Assembly: GCA_036429605.1 (NCBI GenBank)
Contig: JAVFKD010000002.1
Span: 1,736,001-1,800,000, forward strand
DNA length: 64,000 bases
Reading direction: 5' to 3'
Origin: Cladobotryum mycophilum
Taxonomy: Eukaryota > Ascomycota > Sordariomycetes > Hypocreales > Hypocreaceae
Position numbers and translations under genes: made by a program. The notes below the pieces were generated by a model. That model was not told where the DNA came from. It did not search any database and saw only the letters and a program-made list of their open reading frames with translations. Shown here one piece after another: positions 12,386-22,195 of this stretch (its first letter is position 1; the number at the start of each line of letters is the position of its first letter).

Positions 12386-13745
12386 CTAACCGGGCTCTCT
12401 AGGGCGATATATATACACAAGGAGTACATCACTTGGGTCCCTTAACACAAGCGTTGTTATGATCACCATCAGTCTCAACTTGGCCGCCATACTTGCAGGA
12501 CTCATTATTTCCCAATCTTGCGACTTGGAAAGCTCTTCCTCAGCTTTCTCCGCCAGGGAGAACCCTTGGTCAATCATGTCCCCGAGAGCGTCCACCCCAA
12601 GAACGCGAAGCGTAAACCATAGTTTCATCGCCCGTGCTGGCCTTGTCATTTCAATTCCAGCGTCCCAGGAGTTGGGTACTGCCTCATCTCTACCGATATC
12701 GCGGACGTAGGCACCACCAGTGAAAAGCTTTCAAGAAAATGCTCTTTCCCTTTGACCAGAACAATTCCGCAGTCGTATATCTGAAACAGCCACTTATGTC
12801 CATCCCATGCGAGGCTGTCAGCAAGATGAAGATCCTTTGTGAGATGACTATGGGACTTTGACAACGCAGCTGATGCCCCATATGCGCCATCTACATGGAG
12901 CCACAAGCCTTCTTTCTTGCAGATTGGGGACGGTTCGGGAATAGGGTCGACGGTGCCCGTGTTGGTGGTTCCACAGGTCGCAACGACGACAAAGGGAACC
13001 AAACCAGCGTCTCTATCCTCACGTATAGCTTCAGCTAACACTGTTAGTTGAAACTTGAAGCCCTTGGTTGGAAATGTCGTATCTGGTAAGGGGCAAATCC
13101 AAGGATTCGAAGCTCTTTGGCAACAGAACTGTGTGCCTGATCGGACAAGTATGCAACGCCAGAAGATTGCTGTCCAGACTGGAGAATTTGATCGCGAGCC
13201 AGGACCATGGCTGTAAGATTGGCTATTGAGCCCCCGGATACAAACAGTCCCCCTGCCGACGAGGGTAATCCGACACGTTCAGCCAGCCACTCAATCAAGG
13301 TCTTCTCTACCATGCTTGCACCGGAACCAGGTAATCTAGAGCTGGCAAAGTTGTTGAATGCATTGGGGATGGTGTCGCCCAGCCAAGAGTATGCCGAAGC
13401 TGGTGAAGGTATAAAGCCCATGAAGCGTGGATGATTCATTCGTATGCGATAGTCACAAATGGTAAGCATTTCCTCCATGGCCTCGCCGATTGTGGAGGAA
13501 TGATCTGGTACACTGAGCTTGTGCACTAATTCATAATCATCGCGTTCTGCCATTTTAACTGGCGGTTCATCCGCTACATCTTGCGTCGTCGACGTGAGGC
13601 GATCCAAGACCGAGTGCAAAGAGGAAGAGATATTGCGGAGTTCACGGTGCGCAGAGGTGTCTTGTGAGTTTTCCATTTTCATCATTATAAACTTTCCAAA
13701 AAGTATATGATTAAACTTGCTATGCAAAACTACGTCCGCGTGCAT
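12386..13745 (-). pseudogene. Decayed group II PLP-dependent decarboxylase
   Basis: Related to aromatic-L-amino-acid/tyrosine/glutamate-type decarboxylases, which remove the carboxyl group of amino acids with pyridoxal phosphate. Visible family motifs are NHPRFMGFIPSPAS, GLFVSGGSIANLTA, HVDGAYGAS and the PLP-lysine region WDGHKWLFQ. Three frames are needed to read it. Breaks are at 13072-13074 (T run, coding strand, one base short, between APYQIRHF and PTKGFKF) and 12723-12726 (T run, one base short, before TGGAYVRDIG). After SPASMAAK the sequence loses similarity and the expected C-terminal 60-80 residues are absent. The two single-base breaks could be undercalled homopolymers, but the missing C-terminus supports a true pseudogene. 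It is next to a broken kinase gene. Confidence 0.85.
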
Positions 13746-14132
13746 AAAGCAATCTATTTAAAACGAACTTTTGCAAGTGTGCCTGGAGATCTACATCAAC
13801 TACCGAAAGTCAATGATTCATACTATCGGAGTTCCAACGGGGACTAGACTCTGATTGCCGGAAGATCTTATTTTCAGAAGTCTAGAAAGCGTAACTACTT
13901 TCAGCTGTTGAAGTATTAGCGCAACAGACGCTCTATCAAGACGTCATGCATTCGTCCACGATAGCATCATTGGCGGCGCGATCAACGAGACAGCAATTAT
14001 ATAGTCAACGGAGCCGGTCTTTATATTTGCAATTTTCTCCAAGTAGGCTGTAAAGGTGATTGTGACACATTGGATAGTGCAAAGCGTAACTCCCACACAT
14101 TACAAATATAGTCAATGTCATTATTACCAAGT
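13746..14132. other. Intergenic, no gene seen
   Basis: Upstream region of the decarboxylase relic and downstream flank of the broken kinase. No open frame with family features. Confidence 0.5.
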
Positions 14133-15416
14133 CTAGCAATAGGTTCGCTCCACTTCCTGTGCGTATTTCTCTACATCTATATCAAAACTGAACGCAAGCT
14201 TCACCATTCCACCTATCAGACCTTTGTCTACCTCTGGAATACGGCCTAAATTGCTAAAACAAGCATAAATTCTTGACGCCGGGCCGTACAGAGCGTCGGC
14301 AAATGAGCCCCCAAGAGGCTGCCCCTCCTCCTGAAGCCCTTTCTCAATGGAACGGAACTTTTGGGTATAGAGCTTCTGAGAAAAGTCTTGCCGCACCACA
14401 TTTTTGTATGCTAGATGGTTTGGATTTTGAAGGATGTCTTCAAAATCCGATTGCAGGAGTGGAAAAGGCATAGGAAACCGGTTGACCTGCCATGGGGCAG
14501 TTTGAGCAAACTCCCAGTCAATAATGGCCAAGAAGTTAAAATCATTGTCGACAAGAATGTTTTGTGTACCAAGATCCATGTGATTGAGTGGAAAGAGACC
14601 ATGGTTGTCCATGTTCCCGAACAGCGTGGTCTGCTGTACAATGTCGCGGAAGATAAACGCACCAAGTCTTGCGATTGAATCCAGTCTCTCTATTGCTGCG
14701 TTTGCAATGGAAATGAAGTACTCGGCTGATGTAATGAATGGACCTGGATCCAGAGTCTCCCCAACAGTGAAAGCGGCCAATTTCCCAATGACGGGCTCGT
14801 CTGATGGTAAAATGGAAGAGATGGAGCCAATTTGGGGGTATGCCAAAGTAGCATGTTCTGCTTGCATTGTTGTCCACTGTGTCATAATATGCTCTTGAGT
14901 TGTAGCCTAAACTTGATCAGAAAGTTAACTTGGACATATCAAACTCAACATCTTGCAAGCTATTTCCGTAGAAACCCTCTATGAGCATATAGACAGCACC
15001 TGCTTCAACGGCACGCTTCGATCCTGGACCTTCGTATGCATATACGTCAGGAAGGGGATTGTTGACAGTCTCTTCCTGACAAACTTCATCGTAGCAATTT
15101 CGCAGGCAATGGCATGCTCTTCATCTTCCTCACTGATCGTAGATGGACTGTCAGGATGGCGGGGTAATCGAGCTCTGGCGATAATCAAGCTGCCATCCTC
15201 AGCAATCATCTCGAAACAGGCCCAATACTGTCCGACCGAGAATGGCTGGCTCATCGTTACCCTCTGTCCCTTGATGAGCTCGGCGTGGTTTATTAGAGCA
15301 GATTTGTCGATCTTCTCAAGAGCATTCTGCAAACGCTCTTTCGTGCCGTTGTAATCCCAGCCCTCGAAAGAAGCCCATCGCCTGCTTGGCAGTGCTCTTG
15401 GGATCCGTGTGGCCAT
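14133..15416 (-). pseudogene. Aminoglycoside-phosphotransferase-like kinase, frame-broken
   Basis: A fungal member of the phosphotransferase (APH, protein-kinase-like) family; natural substrates in fungi are mostly unknown. The catalytic motif HMDLGTQNILVD and the metal-binding IIDWEFA are intact in the C-terminal half, which has the usual ending for this family. The N-terminal half is a good match in a second frame. The first break is at a G run on the plus strand (15054-15057): adding one base joins STIP to PDVYAYEGPGSKRAV. The second is at about 14905-14940, between YGNSLQDVEFD and ATTQEHIM; it is either a 43-nt intron with a weak GTTGAG donor or a further lesion. With one added base and that intron the gene would be complete, so loss of function is likely but not certain. 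Confidence 0.7.
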
Positions 15417-15995
15417 GGTGAATGAGATGCCCGGAATGTTACAAGTCTCGCATAAAGGGTTGAATGTAAAAGTATAGAAGCACTCATGATTCGGTTGTAC
15501 GACAGCATCTCCTCTTCCCTTCTAGCAGTGGCTTGGCTGGACTCAACCAACTGGGTCACATAGTTTACCCTACAAAAACCGGCTCATGTTGTTGGTTGAG
15601 CAACTGGGCACCGGTGACCAGTTTTTGTTTATCCTCCTCAGAAGCTGGGCACAGACTAACCTACAAGCTAATGCAATCATATCCAGAGCTCCGCCAACAT
15701 CCTGTGTACCTCTCAGAGAGGAAGAAGTTGTTAGAGCCAACGACTTTTCACACAAACCATGGAGAGTGTGGCGGAGCTCCTCAATGCGTCCAAGCACGAG
15801 AGACAAAACTTGGAATCTTGGCCGTGGGTGTGGCCTGAATGCCTGTCCATAAGTCTGCCTTGCTGCAACCGTCTTGAGACTGTTCTACTCTGAGATACTC
15901 AGCTACGTCTCTCACCCGTTCCCTTCCAACTGAAGCGACCTGGATCTTTCCCCATTGACTCCATATTATTCTCTACCTCCATTTCGCCCGTCAAA
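15417..15995. other. Spacer with a possible gene relic (minus strand, about 15570-15890)
   Basis: On the minus strand an open frame without a good start reads through about 100 residues (LGRIEELRHTLHGLCEKS, then GALDMIALACRLVCAQ). The helical, amphipathic pattern looks like protein rather than noise, but I cannot assign a family and no splice structure completes it. It may be a fragment of a lost gene. The rest holds the promoter of the kinase at 15996. Confidence 0.3.
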
Positions 15996-16785
15996 ATGGC
16001 ACCAGTCACGAACCAGATGCTCGCTGCCAAAAAGGAGAAAGACTGCACAGCTATTACCCTGGAGCGCAAATACTTTGAGAATAGCAAGTCTTTTATCAAG
16101 CGCAGCCTCAGGCCATCAGAATGGCAACTGCACCCCATGACAGGAGCCTACGTTGTTCCTAGGTTTGGTATGGAAAGAATCCTGAATGAGGGTGCTGCCT
16201 TGCAGTTTATTGCCAACAATACCAACATTACCGTACCCAAAGTGTATGCTTGCTTCGAGGATGACCAAGCGGCGTATTTGGTCACGGAGCTTATTGAGGG
16301 CGTACAGATGGCCACACTTGGGCCCGAGGAACGCAAAGTTGTCGAGGCAGAGCTCGAGGGCTATATTAAAACTTTGCGGCGATTGAAGTCCTCCGAATGG
16401 GGAGGCCCTACTGGAATTGTAAGTTTGCTCCCAGAGCCGAATATATGGAAGCTAATCGATGTATCGGACGAGCTAGGTGGTTCCTCCGTACCGTCTCATG
16501 GTCAAGATATTTCGCCAGGAGTGGAGGATGAAGCCTAGAGAGTCGGAAGATCTGGTTTTCTGCCACAACGACTTCTCGGCACACAATGTCATTGTTGATC
16601 CTACGACCTTGAAAGTCAAGGCCGTCATTGATTGGGAATATGCGGGATTCTTCCCCGAGGAGTTTGAGGGCATGTTCTTTCGTCGTCCAGGGCCATCCAC
16701 TACCTTGGAGGGAGAGGAAAACGACGAAGACAAATTGCTCAAGATCCTACGAGATAATGAGAAAGGCTATGGGAAAAAGATGTGA
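15996..16785 (+). CDS. Aminoglycoside-phosphotransferase-like kinase, intact
   Basis: A 243-residue phosphotransferase-family enzyme with two exons; intron 16419-16476 (58 nt, GTAAGT-TAG) joins GPTGIV to VPPYRLMV and removes a stop. The catalytic loop is FCHNDFSAHNVIVD and the metal-binding segment is VIDWEYAGFFPEEFE, both complete. The N-lobe has the hinge-like TELIEGVQM. The length is short for the family but complete at both ends. It lies head-to-head with the broken relative at 14133-15416, yet belongs to a different subfamily (HND versus HMD motif), so it is not a recent duplicate. Small fungal kinases of this kind are common in lineage-specific regions; substrate unknown. Confidence 0.82.
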
Positions 16786-17215
16786 ATGACTGTATAATAT
16801 TGTCTATTTTTACATTCTGTCAGGAGGACTACACCGTCATGCTAATGTCTGCGGCCTTCTATAAGCGGTGTAAGCAATGATTGGAGAGATTAACAAACGC
16901 ATTTCTTATACGGCATGAACCGTCCACGCTATACCTTTTGAAGGGGGCTTGCTCGGGGTTTTACGACTTATGACGGTTGATGACGATGTCACCGGGATTT
17001 ATCCTGGTTAAAATCTCCATTGGGAGAAAGTGATGATGTAAACTGGAGTATCGAATCACTCTGTCTCCTTCACTCTTCTTTATACACCTACAGTCTCTGA
17101 CCGCATCCCCTCGCATCCTTCTTCGACTCAAGATCTCCACCATTCATCGCCACCTTGACAGGGGAAAAAGAAATAAACTGAAAATACTTTATTATCCCCT
17201 GCATAACCAGCAAAA
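16786..17215. other. Intergenic, no gene seen
   Basis: Spacer containing the promoter of the small gene at 17216, with a pyrimidine-rich stretch and a TATA-like ATTATC near its end. Confidence 0.5.
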
Positions 17216-17506
17216 ATGGCATCGGCAAACGAGCTTCGTCTTCAATCGGCGGAAGAAGATCTTTCCTCTGCTAGAAAGACATACGAAAAGGAAGAAAAAT
17301 GGGCACAGAGTGCTTACGAATCAGAGGACCCTAGTGAGGATTTTGATATGTGGATTGCGCAAGGCAATGTATGTCCGCCATGTTACACTAATTCCCTTTG
17401 ATGTGAGTCGTGATTAACACCCTGTCTACAGGCACCTGGCTTCCAAGCAGCTAATCACAGGCTTCAAATTGCTAAAGCTGTAGTGGAGCGGATAAAGCGT
17501 GAATAG
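17216..17506 (+). CDS. Small charged helical protein (75 aa), family unknown
   Basis: Two exons, 17216-17368 and 17432-17506, joined by a 63-nt GTATGT-CAG intron (17369-17431). The start is in a good context (AGCAAAAATGGC). The product is acidic and basic in alternation and probably all helical or coiled coil (SAEEDLSSARKTYEKEEKW, then IAKAVVERIKRE). It has no signal peptide or membrane segment. The segment DFDMWIAQGN, intron, APGF, then the IA-K/R helix parallels EFEEWVKGH, intron, LPPL in the gene at 8991-9494, with the intron in the same position and phase. I infer a small paralogous family; its function is unknown. Downstream at 18555 is another small unknown gene on the same strand. Confidence 0.65.
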
Positions 17507-18554
17507 CCTCCACTCGTACGATTTACGAGTAGGGTGTAGCGGAAACTGTGTAATGGTTTTAAGTAATGTTCTACACTATGGATGTGAACCAGGGTTGGAA
17601 TCACCATCATATTTAGTAGGCTTTCTATATATTCAGAAGTCTTGTGGGCTTATGCCTACAATGGCAATATTCTTCTCTCAGTGGGGTATCAATATTCATC
17701 AAGCTACAACCATCCCATGGTATCCTTTAGTCTTTCCTTGCTGGCATAGGAGACATGTTTGCATATATGGAACACTAATAGGCCTCAGGACTAGGCTGTC
17801 AGAATGAACCCTTTTGCTCGGCTTCAGGATCACCAATCCCCCTTTTTTCATGTATGTGAAGTAATGAGTTCGTACACAAAGTCCATAACTGACAAAATGC
17901 GAGGGGGCTGTAGATCTTCTTGTTTGAGATTCTCAGATGGTTTCCCGTCTCTCTGTAGGGTGATTGAGCGGGAAAGTGTAAAGGATTTGGTGAGTAGGAA
18001 AGTGGGAGGGGTTCCATATGTAAATATAGTCCAATGGGGTATGGATCATTCCGATACCTAAGCTAGTTGTATGAGCCTCTTACTTCGGATACGTTGCTGT
18101 CTATCTGAGGCGATTGTTACAATGACTCAACAAGGGCATCGGCCCTACAAGATCTAAAGTGTTGCCATCCTAAACTCCTCCTGGCGTCAGCGCAGAAGAG
18201 ATGTAAGTGATCAGTATCTTTTCGCCTTTTAGTTAATTGAACCACCATCCTTCTTTTCATCAATTTTGTAAGGGATGTCTCTTCATCTGATCGCCTAGCA
18301 ACAGCATGCATGATGGCCTCTTCTATCGCTATCCCAGACGCATCCAGCCAGACAGCTTCTGGGCAACTCCAAATGTTCCAAGGAACTGAAAATAACACCA
18401 TGAGGTGGGTGAACTAACGATGGCAAACTAAAAAGGATTGAGGCTGTAAATCGATTCTTGAGCCCAGCTGAACCCCGCTTGTCTATCATTCAGCTCCCAC
18501 TACATTCATCAGACAACATCAACATTTCATCAAGCTCAAGAACGCTGAACCATC
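17507..18554. other. Intergenic, no gene supported
   Basis: Open frames on both strands (for example a 94-codon minus-strand frame at 18117-18401) have no good start, splice pattern or recognisable motif. Treated as non-coding. Confidence 0.45.
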
Positions 18555-19165
18555 ATGGAAGAAATCGCCTCTACGACCGATATTGCCTACAGTATTGGAA
18601 AATGCGCCAAATATGCAGACACCACGAGAGAGATTGTCACTACCCCCTCCAGATGGCCCAATAGCACAGCAAAACGTACGTCACCAAGGTTTACATCACA
18701 ACACAGGTGAAGAACATATTACTCACCACGGTGTAGAATATTGTAGCCAATATGGTCCACCTTGTGGTCACCATCATGGAACAGTCCGATTGTCTTGATG
18801 ATCTTCAGGATAGCCAAAATCTCAACTGGAGCAAGGATGACCAGCAACTAGTCATAAGTGCTTGGAACTCTGTGCGTACATGTCCGAAACTCAACTGCAA
18901 TCTTCAAGGGCTCTAATCATAATTTCCAATCCTCATACAGCTTGTCCCATCCGTCAACTCTCTTCTTGATTCCCTTTCTGATTGGACATCGGGTTGGTCC
19001 CACTGCCAGCCAGAAGTTCGTGATAAGCTGAAGCAACTGGAAGTGGCGGTGCGTAGACTCGGTTACTTTGTGAAGATTATGCTTCCTTCAAGTCAGAGTG
19101 AATTGACGCCAGACTTTGGCAAGCTCATGAGCGCATTTGATGCGGCAGTGAGTGGACACAGGTAG
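18555..19165 (+). CDS. Small predicted helical protein (156 aa), family unknown
   Basis: Not visible as a single open frame, but three exons splice consistently: 18555-18675, 18747-18871 and 18941-19165, with introns of 71 and 69 nt. The first acceptor must be the second of two nearby AGs (TTGTAG at 18746) to keep the frame. The product starts MEEIASTTDIAYSIGKCAKY and contains NMVHLVVTIMEQSD, QLVISAWNSLVPSVNSLLD and KLKQLEVAVRRLGYFVKIML. It looks like a soluble helical bundle, without signal peptide or clear membrane span. The pattern loosely recalls N-terminal helical domains that cap fungal STAND/HET proteins, but that is only an impression. No known family is claimed. Confidence 0.5.
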
Positions 19166-19857
19166 TGTGTGTTCTGTCATCACAACAGGGTTACACAGAG
19201 GAATGCAGAGCAACGACAGTAATTTGCGGCAATCCTAGGAATTTATGGAAACACAGTATGTGCTCTGTGCCTAGACACAATACAAACTTTCTTAAGATTC
19301 TACGTCGTATTAAGGTCAATCTTCAAGCATTCTTGCGACCTCGTTTCAATCCCCAGTCACCAATCATGAAATAAAACCCCAAAGCGAATCTATCAACGCA
19401 TACATCTAGAGAGCTCCTTGGTATCGGTAAGTTGCCCACGGCTATTAAGCCTGGCGACAATATCCCACAAAGCATCAAACTTCACGGTATCAATAGTGTG
19501 ACTAAACCTCCACTGTGAACTTCGGGTTGGAAGAAAGTGAATTGATCTACACAGACTGAACATGGTCATATAGTGCCGGAAACCTACCACACATTGCGAT
19601 CGAGGTCAAGGATACGATTCGTCACTCACGAGGATGATTGACGACGGACCATGTCGAAGGTTACGTTGGCGGCCATAACAATAGGTCTTGCTATTAGCCC
19701 AGCTAGCCTCTCCAATCACACATATAACCTCTTGAGTGATGTCAAATGGCATAATGTATGTCCTGTCAAAGGCATACCCGTATCATTACGAGCGACAGAA
19801 ACCCCTGACTACCTACCAAAGCCTACATGTACTCGACCTTGAACTTCATCTTGGTAG
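19166..19857. other. Spacer with a possible short exon at about 19651
   Basis: A short open frame begins at 19651 (MSKVTLAAITIGLAIS) and runs to a GTATGT at about 19755 that could be a donor, but I found no matching second exon. Otherwise nothing is supported. Confidence 0.35.
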
Positions 19858-21646
19858 ATGCGGTTCAGCATGACGCATCGTGTTGGGCACACCCGACGAG
19901 CCTTTCGGAGACCATCACGAAAATCGCGCCCAAGAAGAAATACAAAAGAAAAATTCAGAGTAGGAAGTGGTCCGATAAGATCCGGTAAAAAGAAATATCC
20001 CAGCGCCTTGAACAATGAAACGCATTGTTCATGTTGGCCCGCATCACTATTCCAAGCTAGAGCTGCTCACAAAGTCTCCGTTCTACACCTGGAAACTACA
20101 GACAAAGTCGATGATCGATCATTCCATCCAAAAGTAAAGGGTTGGCTCCTAGATTGGTATCACAGAAGGAGCCGCTCCCTCTCACCCTCCAGTACTACAG
20201 ACAGCGAGGGATTCGCACCTCCTGAGCATCAATGTCCGGCCCATCATCACATCAAGGCAGGACTCTGTCGATTACCAGACGAGCTCCTGCTAGACGTAAT
20301 GCAGAGCCTTCCTATATACATCCTTCGCCAAACCTCCAGGCGCTTTATGCAGCTCTTCAATGATTCGACGTTTATCAAGATGCACACAGACGTCGGCATA
20401 CCAGACTATCGGACTATCCTGTTCAGACAGCTGGAACCGAAATCACTTGACCAAACCGCAGCAATACTCAGGAGGGACATGTTCTGCCAACCATGCCGAC
20501 AGATGCGCGAAGGCGGCCAGCTGAAGAAGGTCATCGGCACGCTTCGCAAATTACTCTTTTGTTCCGGATGCCGGATGAGGCATCCAGCTTACTTCTTCCC
20601 CGCGTCCCTAAGAAAGAGGAAAACCCCTTTCGCCGCATCTGCCTCGGAAGACTTGCGCAGGTCAAGTTATGCGAGCACGAGGCTCTAGATTGGAGCACAG
20701 TGGAATCAGCGCACGCCCGGAACAGAATCATAAAGCTCACTTGCAAGCATCCGTCCCACCAGCCGAAAAACGCCTCCGATGGAGGTTGGCGGCACTCTGT
20801 CTTCCCACATGCTCGGCTTTTGCCAATGCATTATGGACCAGAGACCAGCATACATCTTTCCTGGACGTTGCCCCTGTTAGACATCAAGTCTAAACGGCCA
20901 TTCAAACTAAGCGCACTACAGGACGCACTGAAGAACTTGCCAGAGACTGCCTTGTTCGGACACACCCTTTGCCGACATGTCAACCTCAGTAGCACTCAAC
21001 TCCTCAACGCCCCACGTTCGAGCGCCTGCGAATGCTTCCCCCAGTCAGAACCATCAAGCCAGCGCACCACCAGACAGAAACGCCAAGAAGATGGTAAGAC
21101 TGCTGCAACGTGCGACGAGCACCTCTTCCATTGCCCAGATTGCAACGCACGTTGCCAATAGAGCAGAGGGGGAAAAGCCGCACATCTCTGAAATTCGAGT
21201 ACCGCTGGGCCGTCCACCGGCCCATAAGCCCTGCCTGGCTCTGCCTCCTCGACGACGACACCTTGGCCAGCATCTTTGACGAAACGACCCGCCATGTGCT
21301 GTGGTGCGAGCACGCCGGGTGTGCAACTAGCGCCAGAGGCAGATGGCTCAGGATGGTCAAGCGGTATACGTTGACGCGCGAGTTCAAGTATAATCTTGAC
21401 AGGAGTCATATGCTTGGTTGCGGAAGACCAGAACGTTACGAGTCGGGGTGTGCGGATCATTTTAACCCGGAAAGGATGTCGGCGAGGTGCTTCATCGATG
21501 GGTCACGTTACAAACTACCGCCTAAATGGGCTCTCGACTGTCTGCCCAAAATGCCCATCGACAATGAATGTTTGGCTAACCAGCTCCCCGCAGACATCGA
21601 GAAAAGACGCCGCTCAGTCAAAGGAAGAGGATATTACAACTACTAA
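19858..21646 (+). pseudogene. F-box protein gene with two frame breaks and a nonsense codon
   Basis: The F-box is in the first frame (LCRLPDELLLDVMQSLP, then LRQTSRRFMQLF); F-box proteins deliver substrates to SCF ubiquitin ligases. The reading then passes through two more frames that remain coherent protein: RICLGRLAQVKLCEHEALDW and later KFEYRWAVHRP to the end, RRSVKGRGYYNY. The first break is a C run at 20598-20601 (one base short). The second is a G run at 21168-21172 (one base short). Just before the second, a TAG at 21159-21161 interrupts NARCQ-SRGGK, where a tryptophan (TGG) would be plausible. The homopolymer breaks may be sequencing errors; the TAG is not explained that way. Cysteine-rich stretches (CQPCRQM, CSGCRMRH) suggest a metal-binding part after the F-box. 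Confidence 0.75.
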
Positions 21647-22195
21647 CTCCTCCCATCCACAGTTGATGTTCTTTTCTCACAGACCTTAACTCCACGCCAA
21701 GAATAATAATCCGCATGTCTCACATCGAACTGCATGAATATGGTGGAGCAAACTCCACCTCGAACCCCGGGAGTGGCAAAAGAAACTGATTCAGTCGCTT
21801 GAGACTTTCTTACACTTGAGGATGACCAATCGATGCAACGATATGTAGAAAGGTGGTATTGGTAAATAATAATACGAACAAGACTATGAAAGACGGTGTG
21901 GTATAAGATAACGAGTCCAAAAAGGAAATATGCATCGTCGCTCAGTCATGACCAGCCCAGTTATGCCAGAAAAATCCAAGGACAACAACCCCTATCTTGA
22001 TGCGCCACGCCCATAAGAAAATCGCTATGCTAGAAAAAGAAAATTGATCATGCCAGATCTAATATGTGTCCGCCCCTGAGAGTCTATGTAATCTATCAGG
22101 TTACCAAGGAGCAGTAGTAAGTACTCTAAAATAATAAAACAAGGTAAAAAAGAAAAGTAATAATGATGGTACAAGGAAAATGAGGGGAAAGACGC
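21647..22195. other. Intergenic between convergent genes
   Basis: AT-rich 3' flanks of the F-box relic and the malate-type carrier. No gene seen. Confidence 0.55.

Noticed and set aside
18117..18401. Minus-strand 94-codon frame with a helical segment
   Set aside because: No acceptable start and the only possible upstream joining intron is 33 nt, too short.
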